Shown here: positions 8,602-17,363 of the stretch, in pieces
How the letters are laid out: each line of letters starts with the position of its first letter
Numbering within the stretch: position 1 is the stretch's first letter
NCBI RefSeq assembly: GCF_039541795.1
Contig: NZ_BAABGX010000001.1
Location: forward strand, 1,116,001 to 1,180,000
From: Nibribacter koreensis
GTDB lineage: Bacteria; Bacteroidota; Bacteroidia; Cytophagales; Hymenobacteraceae
Reading direction: 5' to 3'
DNA length: 64,000 nt
Program-made: the position numbers and the translations under genes
The notes under the pieces: generated by a model
Database searches by the model: none
Told to the model about the DNA's origin: nothing
What the model saw: the letters and a program-made list of their open reading frames with translations, nothing else

Positions 8602-9786
8602 ATGCAGACCAAAGAAGTATATGTAATTTCTGCCGTTCGTACTCCCATCGGGAGTTTTGGTGGTGCCTTGGCTAGCCTTACTGCCCCGCAACTGGGTGCT
8701 ATTGCCATTAAAGGCGCGGTTGAGAAAGCCGGCATAGATAAAAGCAAGGTACAGGAAGTAATCATGGGCAACGTCTTGTCTGCCAACGTTGGTCAGGCTC
8801 CTGCCCGTCAGGCCGCTATTTTTGCCGGTTTGGGGTATGAAGTAGAGTGTACTACCATCAATAAAGTGTGTGCCTCAGGTACCAAAGCCATCATGTTTGC
8901 CGCGCAGGCCATCATGCTGGGTCACAAAGACGTGATAGTGGCCGGTGGCATGGAGAGCATGTCCAATGTGCCGTATTACTTGGACAAAGCCCGTTGGGGT
9001 GCTAAGATGGGCCACAGCCAGATGATTGACGGCTTGGTGCGTGACGGTCTTTGGGATGTGTACAATGACTACCACATGGGCTCTGCCGCTGAGAATACGG
9101 CCAAAGAAATGGGCATCACCCGCGAAATGCAGGATGAATATGCCATCAGCTCTTACCGCAAATCTGCCGAAGCCGCCAAAGGTGGTTTCTTGAAAGATGA
9201 GATCATTCCGGTTGAGATTCCGCAACGCGGCAAAGACTCCATCTTTGTAACCGAGGACGAGGAATACTCTAAAGTGAACTTTGATAAAATCCCGGGCTTG
9301 CGTCCCGTGTTTGACAAAGAAGGAACTGTGACGGCCGCCAACGCCTCCACCTTGAACGACGGTGCTGCCGCCGTTTTGTTGATGAGCAAAGAAATGGCCG
9401 AAGAGTTGGGCGTGAAGCCTATCGCCAAGATCAGAGGTTTTGCGGATGCTGAGCAAGAGCCGAAGTGGTTCACCACCTCTCCTGCTCTGGCCATTCCTAA
9501 GGCTTTGAAAGTATCTGGCGTTGAGGCCTCTGAAGTAGATTTCTACGAGATCAACGAGGCCTTCTCTGTAGTTTCCATTGCCAACAACCAGAAACTGGGC
9601 TTAGAAGGCGGTAACGTAAACGTGTACGGCGGTGCTGTTTCTTTGGGTCACCCACTAGGAGCCTCTGGCGCGCGCATTGTGACAACTTTGATCAACGTTT
9701 TGAATAAGAAAGACGGAAAGATTGGCGTAGCCGGTATCTGCAACGGCGGCGGCGGTGCCTCTGCCATTGTGATTGAGCGCGTCTAG
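8602..9786 (+). CDS. Acetyl-CoA C-acetyltransferase (thiolase)
   Basis: 394 residues, normal length for biosynthetic/degradative thiolases. The acylated cysteine lies in NKVCASGTKA (residue about 88), GGMESMSN is conserved, the catalytic histidine is in GHPLGASGARI and the second cysteine is in GICNGGGGASA near the C-terminus. It condenses two acetyl-CoA to acetoacetyl-CoA or does the reverse, or acts on longer 3-ketoacyl-CoA; substrate length cannot be told from sequence. It stands alone, with its own terminator 25 nt downstream. Confidence 0.95.
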   Translation: MQTKEVYVISAVRTPIGSFGGALASLTAPQLGAIAIKGAVEKAGIDKSKVQEVIMGNVLSANVGQAPARQAAIFAGLGYEVECTTINKVCASGTKAIMFAAQAIMLGHKDVIVAGGMESMSNVPYYLDKARWGAKMGHSQMIDGLVRDGLWDVYNDYHMGSAAENTAKEMGITREMQDEYAISSYRKSAEAAKGGFLKDEIIPVEIPQRGKDSIFVTEDEEYSKVNFDKIPGLRPVFDKEGTVTAANASTLNDGAAAVLLMSKEMAEELGVKPIAKIRGFADAEQEPKWFTTSPALAIPKALKVSGVEASEVDFYEINEAFSVVSIANNQKLGLEGGNVNVYGGAVSLGHPLGASGARIVTTLINVLNKKDGKIGVAGICNGGGGASAIVIERV

Positions 9787-9811
9787 TTTTTTTCTGAACT
9801 ATACTAACCTT

Positions 9812-9845
9812 AAAAAGCCTTACGTTCTATGTAAGGCTTTTTTTA
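9812..9845 (+). terminator. Intrinsic terminator after thiolase
   Basis: AAAAAGCCTTAC and GTAAGGCTTTTTT form a 12-bp stem with a short loop and a T run, 25 nt past the thiolase stop. Confidence 0.9.
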
Positions 9846-9858
9846 TTGCTTTGTATTT

Positions 9859-11193
9859 ATGAACCGCATCTTTGCCATTTCCATATTTTCCCTCATTTTA
9901 CTGCTGGTAGGTGTTTCAACAAGCCAGGCGCAGACCTCACGCATCGTGACGTATCATGACTCGCTGGGTACGGCCATCAAGGAAATCTACTTCATCAAAA
10001 CCAAGCCTGACACGGTTCTGCATGGCTACTACCGCAAGTTCTACAAGACTGGTGAGTTAGAGGCTTTGGTGAAAGTGGTAGACGGGCAACGCGACAGTCT
10101 TTACACAGAGTTCTTTCCCAATGGAAAACCCAAACTTACCATCCCCTATAAGAACGGAAAGAAGAACGGCACCTTGGTAGCCGTGTACCCTAACGGAAAT
10201 AAATCACAGGAGGGCCAGTATGAGAATGACTTGCAGAGTGGCACTTTCAAAACCTTTTACGAGAACGGCACTCTTAAGCAGGAAACCACTTTTAAGGACG
10301 GTTTTCCGGACGGCACCGTTAGAGAATACTACCCCAATGGCAAGCCCAAATCTGAAATCACCTACCAGCGCAAGGTACAAAGTGGCCCCGCCAAGACGTA
10401 CCATGCCAACGGCGTGGTAGAATCTGAGGCTATGTACCGCAGCGGCATGTTGGAAGGCAGTTACAAAACTTATCATGACAACGGACAGTTAGAGACAGAA
10501 ACCATCAGCGAGCCTAAAAGCAAAACCGCCAAATTTAAAAGCTACTACCCCTCTGGCAAACTAATGACCGAAGGTTCTTTGAAAGAAGGCAAGCCAGAAG
10601 GCCTCTCTATCTCTTACCATGAGAACGGACAGAAACGGAGCAGTCAAACCTATGTCAAAGGGATTAGGAACGGCAGTGCCATCACCTGGAACGAGCAAGG
10701 TCAGAAAGTGCAGGAGATTAAATATGCGAACAATGAGAAGGACCGCAAAATCACCAAGTTTCATCCCAATGGCGCTGTAGCCGCCGAAGAGGAATGGAAA
10801 GAGAACAAGAAATACGGCACCTGGCAGGAATTCTATGACAACAAGCAACCCAAACTAGCTGAGCCTTATAAAAATGGTAGAATCACCGGCGAACGCCTCA
10901 CCTACCATGAAAATGGTCAACTGGCTTCTAAAGCTACCTACCTCAACAGCAAAATCATTTCTGCCGAAGTGACTTATTACCCTTCCGGCAAGCTAAAAAC
11001 CGAGACGCTCTACAAAGACGGGCTCAAGTACGGCACGTTTAAGCACCTCTATGAGAATGGCAAAACCCAACTGGCCGGCACCTACCGCAACAACCGCGAA
11101 AACGGCACCTGGATTTACTTCGATGAGAACGGCAAGAAAACCAGAACCGTGGAATACAAGTTCGGGAAGATAGAGTCAGACAAGAAGCACTAA
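9859..11193 (+). CDS. MORN/YwqK-type repeat protein, secreted
   Basis: 444 residues. A signal peptide (FAISIFSLILLLVGVSTSQAQ) is followed by about 16 tandem repeats of about 23 residues with the pattern Y.NGK....Y..G...G (YYPNGKPKSE, YHENGQKRSS, YENGKTQLAG). This is the MORN-like repeat often annotated as YwqK-family antitoxin. No toxin partner is seen and the signal peptide argues for an exported or envelope protein, so the antitoxin name should not be taken literally. Function unknown. Confidence 0.9.
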   Translation: MNRIFAISIFSLILLLVGVSTSQAQTSRIVTYHDSLGTAIKEIYFIKTKPDTVLHGYYRKFYKTGELEALVKVVDGQRDSLYTEFFPNGKPKLTIPYKNGKKNGTLVAVYPNGNKSQEGQYENDLQSGTFKTFYENGTLKQETTFKDGFPDGTVREYYPNGKPKSEITYQRKVQSGPAKTYHANGVVESEAMYRSGMLEGSYKTYHDNGQLETETISEPKSKTAKFKSYYPSGKLMTEGSLKEGKPEGLSISYHENGQKRSSQTYVKGIRNGSAITWNEQGQKVQEIKYANNEKDRKITKFHPNGAVAAEEEWKENKKYGTWQEFYDNKQPKLAEPYKNGRITGERLTYHENGQLASKATYLNSKIISAEVTYYPSGKLKTETLYKDGLKYGTFKHLYENGKTQLAGTYRNNRENGTWIYFDENGKKTRTVEYKFGKIESDKKH

Positions 11194-11216
11194 TTGATTA
11201 TTGTTAATATTAATAA

Positions 11217-11260
11217 ATCCGTTTTTGGCCTGTTTTCTGTAAAACAGGCCAAAAACGGAT
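11217..11260. repeat. Palindromic repeat, copy 2
   Basis: Near-perfect copy: left arm CGTTTTTGGCCTGTTTTC, right arm AAAACAGGCCAAAAACG, with flanks ATC and GAT extending the palindrome. It begins 24 nt after the MORN gene. Confidence 0.95.
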
Positions 11261-11304
11261 TTTCATTTGATAGTAGGTTTCCTTCTAAAAATCAGCCGTT
11301 CATT

Positions 11305-11757
11305 CTATTTCACCTTTTCATAAAAGTAGGTATGGGTGACTTGGCCACTCCCAGCCTCTAACTTAATGTTCTCTTCTTGGTACTGAGTAGCTGTTACCGT
11401 AGTGATCTTAGTATAATATTCCTTCCCGAAACTGCTATAAAGTGTTCCGTTATTTTAAGTCAAATAATTTTCATGATAAGACCTTCCATTGGTGGTATTG
11501 TCTGGATTCACATAATACTCATCTACTTGAATTCCGCGTCCGTTGTACGTTTTAAGTATCACAAGATTGGTTAACACTTGTTCTGTTTTTGGGCTTCCAT
11601 CTACGGTAGATTGTTTGATGACCTTTGATAGTTTCCATTTGCCTTGCAGCAACTGTAGTTGCTGTTCTACTTGGCTTAACTCATCCTTCTTACAGGAAAT
11701 GAACAGAAAGAACAAAAGGAATAGGCTGGCAAGTAATCTAAACGAATAAGCTTTCAA
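11305..11757 (-). pseudogene. Small lipoprotein gene broken by one in-frame stop
   Basis: The minus-strand frame opens with a lipoprotein signal (FLLFFLFISCKKDE, Cys at residue 22) and a lipocalin-like start (LLQGKWKLSKVIKQ). It reaches a TAA at 11455-11457 after 100 residues. The same frame then continues for 49 more sense codons (NNGTLYSSFGKEYYTKITTV and on, ending YFYEKVK) to a TAG at 11305. Composition does not change across the stop, so the intact gene was probably about 150 residues and one base change truncated it. A sequencing error or a genuine shorter protein are alternatives. Confidence 0.7.
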
Positions 11758-11859
11758 ATTTCAGTTGTTAAGGTTTATCTACTCTACAAGATAAACCTTA
11801 AACCTTAATCTACTTGAAAGCACTCCTTCAACAACTGACCATCAGCAATCAACTAAAAA

Positions 11860-11899
11860 CCGTTTTTGGCCTACTTTTCAGAAAACAGGCTAAAAACGG
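11860..11899. repeat. Palindromic repeat, copy 3
   Basis: Left arm CCGTTTTTGGCCTACTTTTC, right arm GAAAACAGGCTAAAAACGG. It lies between the lipoprotein pseudogene start and the biotin operon, about 90 nt before bioB. Confidence 0.92.
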
Positions 11900-11986
11900 A
11901 AAGTCTAAGGCTAACAAACGTTCTGTAAATTTCGGGGATTGGTTTTTGTGCCGTACTTTAGTCCCCTAAACTAGAAAGATAAAACT

Positions 11987-13021
11987 ATGCAGGACGCCCT
12001 TACCACTACTCCGCTTCGCAACGACTGGAGCATGGACGAAATCCGCGCGATTTACCATAAACCTGTGCTGGAACTGATTGTAGAAGCTGCTCAGGTACAT
12101 AAACAATATCAGGCCACCGGCGAGGTACAAGTATGTACTTTGCTATCGGTGAAGACCGGGGGTTGCCCAGAAGACTGCGCCTATTGTCCGCAGGCCGCTC
12201 GCTACCATACAGACGTGCCGGTGCACAAACTACTGAGCAACGAGGTGGTATTTGACGCCGCTAAAAAAGCAAAAGACGCCGGTTCTACCCGTTTCTGCAT
12301 GGGTGCCGCCTGGCGCGAAGTGCGTGACAACCGCGATTTTGACCGTGTGTTGGAGATGGTAGAAGGCGTGAACGACATGGGCTTAGAAGTTTGCTGTACC
12401 CTGGGTATGGTGAACGAGTACCAGGCCGAGCGTTTAAAGCAAGCTGGTCTCTACGCCTACAACCACAACCTAGACACCTCAGAAGAAAACTATAGCAACA
12501 TCATCACTACCCGTACCTATGATGACCGTCTGCAAACCATTGAAAACGTGCGCCAAGCCGGTATTTCTGTGTGCAGCGGTGGTATAATTGGCCTAGGCGA
12601 AACCGACGGCGACCGCATTGCCATGCTGCATGTGTTGAGCAATTTGCCACAGCATCCTGAGTCGGTGCCGGTGAATGCCTTGGTACCCGTAGAAGGAACG
12701 CCTTTGGCCGAACAGCCGCGCGTGAGCGTTTGGGAAATGGTCCGCATGATTGCCACCGCCCGTATCCTTATGCCAAAAACCATGGTGCGTCTGTCGGCGG
12801 GCCGTCAGGAGATGAGTACCGTTGAGCAGGCCATGTGCTTCCTAGCCGGCGCCAACTCCATCTTCTCCGGCGACAAGCTGTTGACCACGCCTAACCCAGG
12901 CTTCAACGATGACCAGGCCATGTTCCAGTTACTGGGCTTGACCCCAAGAAAATCATTCAAGGAAAACTCTGGCTGTGGCGTAAAAGTAGTAGCTCCAGAA
13001 GGCGCGCTAGCGGCAGAATAA
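11987..13021 (+). CDS. bioB: Biotin synthase
   Basis: 344 residues. Radical-SAM enzyme that inserts sulfur into dethiobiotin. The 4Fe-4S motif CxxxCxxC is in GGCPEDCAYCPQAARYHTDV (residues about 58-72), with further family segments MGAAWREVRDNRDF, YNHNLDTS and ARILMPKTMVRLSAGR. Length and order are normal. It is the first gene of a bioB-bioF-bioD-bioA cluster whose intergenic gaps are 10 nt or less, or overlapping. No BirA-type operator is evident upstream. Confidence 0.98.
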   Translation: MQDALTTTPLRNDWSMDEIRAIYHKPVLELIVEAAQVHKQYQATGEVQVCTLLSVKTGGCPEDCAYCPQAARYHTDVPVHKLLSNEVVFDAAKKAKDAGSTRFCMGAAWREVRDNRDFDRVLEMVEGVNDMGLEVCCTLGMVNEYQAERLKQAGLYAYNHNLDTSEENYSNIITTRTYDDRLQTIENVRQAGISVCSGGIIGLGETDGDRIAMLHVLSNLPQHPESVPVNALVPVEGTPLAEQPRVSVWEMVRMIATARILMPKTMVRLSAGRQEMSTVEQAMCFLAGANSIFSGDKLLTTPNPGFNDDQAMFQLLGLTPRKSFKENSGCGVKVVAPEGALAAE

Positions 13022-13031
13022 CTCTTCCTAC

Positions 13032-14180
13032 ATGGTGCCAGAACGCCTGTTGCGTCAGTTAGAGAACCGGGCACAGAAGGGAATTTTGCGTCAACTCCAG
13101 ACACCGACAACGGGTTTGGTGGACTTCTGCTCCAATGACTATCTGGGTCTGGCTTCTTCACAAGAGTTGACTCAATTGGTAGAAGCAGAACTGGCAGGAA
13201 CCCACCTACATGGGGCCACCGGTTCACGCCTACTGAGCGGCAACAGCGTATATGCCCAGGAACTAGAGGCGGCTTTGGCATTATTTCACCGCGCCGAAGC
13301 CGCTTTGCTGTTCAACTCTGGCTACGCGGCCAATGTAGGCTTTTTCTCTTCTGTGCCACAGCGCGGCGACACCATCCTGTATGACGAGGCCAGCCACGCC
13401 TCCATGAAAGACGGCATCCGCTTGAGTTTCGCGCAGAGCTTTGCCTTCCGGCACAATGACCTAGAAGACCTGCACGCCAAACTGAAGCGGGCCCGAGGCG
13501 ATGTTTACGTGGCAGTGGAATCACTCTATTCCATGGACGGCGACCAGGCTCCTTTGGCAGATTTAGCGGCTTTGTGTCAGGAACAAGGTTTGTATTTGGT
13601 AGTGGACGAGGCTCATTCCAACGGCATTTATGGTCCCAATGGTGAAGGTCTGGTGGTAGAACTCGGCTTGCAGGAGCAGGTATTTGCGCGTATCATGACC
13701 TTCGGGAAAGCCCTAGGGAGCCATGGCGCCGCGGTCATTGGTCCGAAAGCCTTGCAAGAGTTTTTGCTGAATTTCAGTAGGGCTTTTATTTACACCACTG
13801 CTTTGCCGTTCGCCTCCCTAGCCACCATCAAAACTGCCTATCAGTTACTACCAAGCTTGGACCAAGACCGAGAAACCTTAAAGAAACTGGCTAAGCAATA
13901 CCAAAATCAACTTACAGAATCAGGCGTTTTTGGCCTAAATTCTGGAAAAGGGACTAAAAACGGACCCATCCAATCCTGGCATCTGGCAGACCCACATGCC
14001 TTGAAACAATTAGCGGGCACAGTACAGGAAGCAGGGTTTGACGTTCGGCCCATCTTCTCTCCTACTGTGCCGCCAGGCACCGAGCGCCTCCGGATTGTGC
14101 TTCATGCCTTTAACACCCAAGAGCAGTTACAACAACTATGCAGTCTTCTCCTTCAGCACAGCCCAAGCGTTATTTTGTAA
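13032..14180 (+). CDS. bioF: 8-amino-7-oxononanoate synthase with an in-frame palindromic repeat
   Basis: 382 residues; a PLP enzyme that joins pimeloyl-thioester and alanine. SNDYLGLA near the N-terminus, LLSGNSVYAQELEAALA, DEASHASMKDG, DEAHSNGIYG and the PLP lysine in IMTFGKALGSHGA are all present. The C-terminal part contains SPTVPPGTERLRIVLHAF. Between the helix LAKQYQNQLTESG and the conserved IQ segment lies VFGLNSGKGTKNG (residues about 299-311), encoded by a copy of the dispersed palindrome; the loop appears several residues longer than in E. coli BioF by my recollection of that sequence. The gene overlaps bioD by 43 nt. Confidence 0.96.
   Translation: MVPERLLRQLENRAQKGILRQLQTPTTGLVDFCSNDYLGLASSQELTQLVEAELAGTHLHGATGSRLLSGNSVYAQELEAALALFHRAEAALLFNSGYAANVGFFSSVPQRGDTILYDEASHASMKDGIRLSFAQSFAFRHNDLEDLHAKLKRARGDVYVAVESLYSMDGDQAPLADLAALCQEQGLYLVVDEAHSNGIYGPNGEGLVVELGLQEQVFARIMTFGKALGSHGAAVIGPKALQEFLLNFSRAFIYTTALPFASLATIKTAYQLLPSLDQDRETLKKLAKQYQNQLTESGVFGLNSGKGTKNGPIQSWHLADPHALKQLAGTVQEAGFDVRPIFSPTVPPGTERLRIVLHAFNTQEQLQQLCSLLLQHSPSVIL
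13925..13962. repeat. Palindromic repeat, copy 4, inside bioF
   Basis: By eye 31 of 38 positions match the family consensus, including an exact left arm CGTTTTTGGCCT and centre TTCTGGAAAA. It is read in frame inside bioF. Confidence 0.85.
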
Positions 14181-14776
14181 CTGGCATAGGCACCGACGTG
14201 GGTAAAACCATTGTCTCAGCTATATTGACGCAAGCTTTACAGGCAGATTATTGGAAACCCGTTCAAGCTGGTAGCCTAGAGGCTACGGATACCATGCGGG
14301 TGCAGAGCTTGGTGAGTAATCCAACCTCGGTTTTTCACCCAGAGGCTTACCGCCTACAATTGCCTGCCTCGCCGCATCTGGCCGCCGCCCAGGAAGGCCT
14401 TGAGATATCTATGGAATCCATTCAACTGCCCCAGACGCAAAACCATTTAATAGTAGAAGGCGCCGGCGGCGTGATGGTCCCGCTCAACAATAATGAGCTG
14501 GTGCTGGATTTAATTGTAAAGCTAAACCTTGAGGTGATTTTGGTTTCTCGGAATTACCTGGGAAGCATCAACCATACCCTAACCTCCGTGGAAGTGCTCA
14601 AGTCCAAGAACATTCCCATTGCGGGCATCATCTTCAATGGAACGCCTAATCCAGGCACCCAGGAATTCATCAAGGGTTACACCCAATTGAAAATGCTTCC
14701 GGCGGTCTTAGAAGAAGAAGAATTTACGCCAGAAGTGGTGGAGAAATACGCCCAACTTTTCAGAAAAGCCCTATAG
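14138..14776 (+). CDS. bioD: Dethiobiotin synthetase
   Basis: 212 residues. ATP-dependent ring closure of 7,8-diaminononanoate. The P-loop is FVTGIGTDVGKTIVSAIL (residues 13-30), followed by YWKPVQAG and the VEGAGGVMVPL segment. The ATG at 14138 lies inside the end of bioF; no later start precedes the P-loop, so the 43-nt overlap is real and suggests translational coupling. Confidence 0.96.
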   Translation: MQSSPSAQPKRYFVTGIGTDVGKTIVSAILTQALQADYWKPVQAGSLEATDTMRVQSLVSNPTSVFHPEAYRLQLPASPHLAAAQEGLEISMESIQLPQTQNHLIVEGAGGVMVPLNNNELVLDLIVKLNLEVILVSRNYLGSINHTLTSVEVLKSKNIPIAGIIFNGTPNPGTQEFIKGYTQLKMLPAVLEEEEFTPEVVEKYAQLFRKAL

Positions 14777-14778
14777 TC

Positions 14779-16068
14779 ATGCTGAATTTATCTGAGAGAG
14801 ATGTCCTGGTAAACTGGCATCCGTACACGCAGATGCACACTGCCGCCCCTCCCATTGGCATCACGCGCGGCGAAGGCACTTTGCTGTTTTCTGAGGACGG
14901 CCGAACCTTTATTGACGCGGTGTCTTCCTGGTGGGTGAACATCCATGGGCACGCGCACCCGCACATCGCTACAAAAGTGAGTGAACAGTTGCGCACGCTG
15001 GAGCATGTGATTTTTGCGGGGTTCACCCATGCCCCCGCGGTGGAATTATCTGAACGTTTGTTAAAACTGTTGCCAGAAAACCAATCCCGCGTCTTTTTCT
15101 CAGACAACGGCTCTACCGCGGTGGAGGTGGCTATGAAAATGTGCCTGCAATACTGGTTCGACCGCGGTGAAGCCAGAACCAAAATCATCGCATTCAAAGA
15201 CAGCTACCATGGTGACACCTTCGGGGCAATGTCGGTGAGCGAGCGTTCTGCCTTTACGCGGCCTTTTCAACAATACCTGTTTGACGTGGTGTTCATTGAC
15301 GTGCCGGTGGTGGGCCAGGAGGAACAAACGGTGGCGCAGTTGCAAGCCGCCTTGGCGACGGGAGACATTGCAGCCTTTATTTTTGAGCCATTAGTGCTGG
15401 GCACCGCCGGTATGGTCATGTACGAGCCTGCAGTTCTGGACCGATTGATTAAGCTTTGCCAGGAGCAGCAAGTGTTTACCATCGCAGATGAGGTAATGAC
15501 GGGCTTTGGCCGGACGGGCAGACGCTTTGCCTGTGATTACCTGCACCAGCAACCCGACCTGATGTGCTTCTCCAAAGGTTTGACCGGCGGCACTATGGCC
15601 ATGGGTGTGACTACCTGCACCGACACGCTGTACAGTTCTTTCCTAAGCGAAGACAAAACCAAAACTTTCTTCCACGGGCACTCCTACACCGCCAATCCCA
15701 TCGCCTGCTCGGCGGCATTGGCTAGTCTGGACTTGGTGGAGCAAGATACTTTCCTAAAGGATTTAGCTAGAATCTCTGCCTCGCATCAAATCTTCGCACA
15801 AAGTTTGCAGGGTAAACCCGGCATCAAAGACATCCGGCAGACAGGTACCATTCTGGCTATTGAGTTTGCCACGGATACTACTTCGTACTTTAACAACCTT
15901 CGGGATACGCTCTATAACTTTGCAATTGACAGTGGCGTCTTGCTGAGGCCTTTGGGCAACATTGTATATGTACTGCCGCCTTTTTGCATCACGCAGGAAG
16001 AGTTAGAGAAAGTGTATGCGGTCATTACCGGCATGCGGGAACTGGTGGTAGAATCGTTTTCCGCCTGA
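14779..16068 (+). CDS. bioA: Adenosylmethionine-8-amino-7-oxononanoate aminotransferase
   Basis: 429 residues. PLP class III aminotransferase using SAM as amino donor to make diaminononanoate. WHPYTQM near the N-terminus and SSWWVNIHGHAHP are BioA signatures; the PLP lysine is in MCFSKGLTGGTMAMG (residue about 274) after DEVMTGFGRTGR. It starts 2 nt after bioD. The last codons (ESFSA and stop) are provided by a palindromic repeat, so the ancestral C-terminus may have been altered. Confidence 0.97.
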   Translation: MLNLSERDVLVNWHPYTQMHTAAPPIGITRGEGTLLFSEDGRTFIDAVSSWWVNIHGHAHPHIATKVSEQLRTLEHVIFAGFTHAPAVELSERLLKLLPENQSRVFFSDNGSTAVEVAMKMCLQYWFDRGEARTKIIAFKDSYHGDTFGAMSVSERSAFTRPFQQYLFDVVFIDVPVVGQEEQTVAQLQAALATGDIAAFIFEPLVLGTAGMVMYEPAVLDRLIKLCQEQQVFTIADEVMTGFGRTGRRFACDYLHQQPDLMCFSKGLTGGTMAMGVTTCTDTLYSSFLSEDKTKTFFHGHSYTANPIACSAALASLDLVEQDTFLKDLARISASHQIFAQSLQGKPGIKDIRQTGTILAIEFATDTTSYFNNLRDTLYNFAIDSGVLLRPLGNIVYVLPPFCITQEELEKVYAVITGMRELVVESFSA

Positions 16069-16092
16069 TTTCCAAAAAACAAGCCAAAAACG
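16055..16092. repeat. Palindromic repeat, copy 5, at the bioA stop
   Basis: Left arm CGTTTTCCGCCTGATTTCC, right arm AAACAAGCCAAAAACG. The bioA stop TGA (16066-16068) lies in the left arm and the next gene starts 9 nt after the right arm. Confidence 0.85.
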
Positions 16093-16100
16093 GAAGAGAG

Positions 16101-17294
16101 ATGCAACAGGAATGGATTGTGGTAAGAGGAATGGGTTCGCTATCGGGCTTGGGCTGTACAGAGGCCGAAATAGCTGAGTCCTATGCTATCGGCAAATCTT
16201 GCTTTACTTCTTTCAAAGGCAACCAGAGCCTTGCCGTTTCACCGGTTTCTACATCCTCTGAAGAGTTGCTAGCGGCACTGTTGGTAGAGAAACCCAAATA
16301 CGCCTCCTTAGACCGTTCTGTCTTACTGGCCATTGCAGCCGCGCGCCAGGCAGTGCGCCAAGCGGGTTGGGAAATGAAGGAGCATTCCATGGGCATTAAC
16401 CTTGGCTCCTCCAGAGGAGCGACGGGCTTGTTTGAGCAGTTCCATGCTGATTTTCTAACCAACCCAGAGCAGCGGCTTTCTCCGATGGCCTCCCCTAGCA
16501 CCACCATGGGTAATCTGGCCAGTTGGGTAGCACAGGACTTAGCAGCGCAAGGCCCGTTGATAAGTCATTCAGTAACCTGCAGTACGGCGTTGCAGGCGGT
16601 GGCCAACGGCGTGGCCTGGTTAAAGGCCGGCATGGCGAAGCGCTTTTTGGTAGGCGGCACCGAAGCGCCGCTCACCGATTTCACCTTGGCCCAAATGCGC
16701 GCCATTGGCATCTATTCTCCATTTTCGGCCAATGACCAGCCTTGCCGTCCCTTGAACGGACAGCAGAATACCTTTGTCTTAGGCGAAGGCTGCGCAATAT
16801 TTGCCTTGGAGCGCATGACTGAAGCAGAGATTTCCCAACTGCCCACCCACCAGCGGATAGTGATTGCGGGCGTGGGTATGGGCTTGGAGCAGACTCCCTC
16901 AAAAACCGGGGTTTCCAAGGATGGCCAGCATTTTCAAAGGTCTATGCGAGAAGCTCTTCTTCAGGCGCAACTTTCTCCTGAGCAAATTGACGCCTTGGTC
17001 TTGCATGCCCCCGGCACCAAGGCAGGTGACGCCGCCGAAGTTGCAGCGGTTTCCAGTGTTTTTGATGAACATCAACCATCCCTATTCACCAATAAGAATC
17101 AGATAGGCCATACCTTGGGAGCCTCTGGGGCCTTGAGTCTTTCACTGGCAATGGCGCTCTTGCAGAAGCAATCCATCTCAAAACAGCTTCAACTTTCTAA
17201 TGCTTATAGTGCTTCTTTAGCTCCTACTGCGGTGATGGTCAATGCCGCTGGGTTTGGCGGTAACTCGGCCAGCGTGATTTTGCGAACCCTGTAA
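16101..17294 (+). CDS. Beta-ketoacyl-ACP synthase-like protein in the biotin operon
   Basis: 397 residues from the ATG at 16101, preceded by GAGAG. A longer frame from 15984 would read through the palindromic repeat and the bioA end, so I reject it. FabF-type thiolase fold with Cys in SVTCSTALQA, His in VLHAPGTKAGD, and Lys/His in TNKNQIGHTLGASGA, so the Cys-His-His triad is intact. Its position as last gene of the bio cluster suggests a role in making the pimeloyl precursor, in place of bioC/bioH, which are absent here. That role is inference; a fatty-acid or secondary KAS is the alternative. Confidence 0.88.
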   Translation: MQQEWIVVRGMGSLSGLGCTEAEIAESYAIGKSCFTSFKGNQSLAVSPVSTSSEELLAALLVEKPKYASLDRSVLLAIAAARQAVRQAGWEMKEHSMGINLGSSRGATGLFEQFHADFLTNPEQRLSPMASPSTTMGNLASWVAQDLAAQGPLISHSVTCSTALQAVANGVAWLKAGMAKRFLVGGTEAPLTDFTLAQMRAIGIYSPFSANDQPCRPLNGQQNTFVLGEGCAIFALERMTEAEISQLPTHQRIVIAGVGMGLEQTPSKTGVSKDGQHFQRSMREALLQAQLSPEQIDALVLHAPGTKAGDAAEVAAVSSVFDEHQPSLFTNKNQIGHTLGASGALSLSLAMALLQKQSISKQLQLSNAYSASLAPTAVMVNAAGFGGNSASVILRTL

Positions 17295-17363
17295 AATCCT
17301 TCCTAGGTTTTGTAGGATTTTAGGTCAGCAGGAAATAGTACTTCATAAAGCTTATAACCCATT

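Noticed and set aside
8875..9456. 193-codon minus-strand ORF
   Set aside because: Antisense shadow of thiolase, His/Gly/Phe rich.
9859..11193. Toxin-antitoxin system suggested by the YwqK repeat
   Set aside because: A signal peptide is present and no toxin gene is adjacent.
15984..16100. Longer N-terminus for the ketoacyl synthase
   Set aside because: The extra residues are translated from the bioA end and a palindromic repeat; the ATG at 16101 with GAGAG upstream fits the family length.
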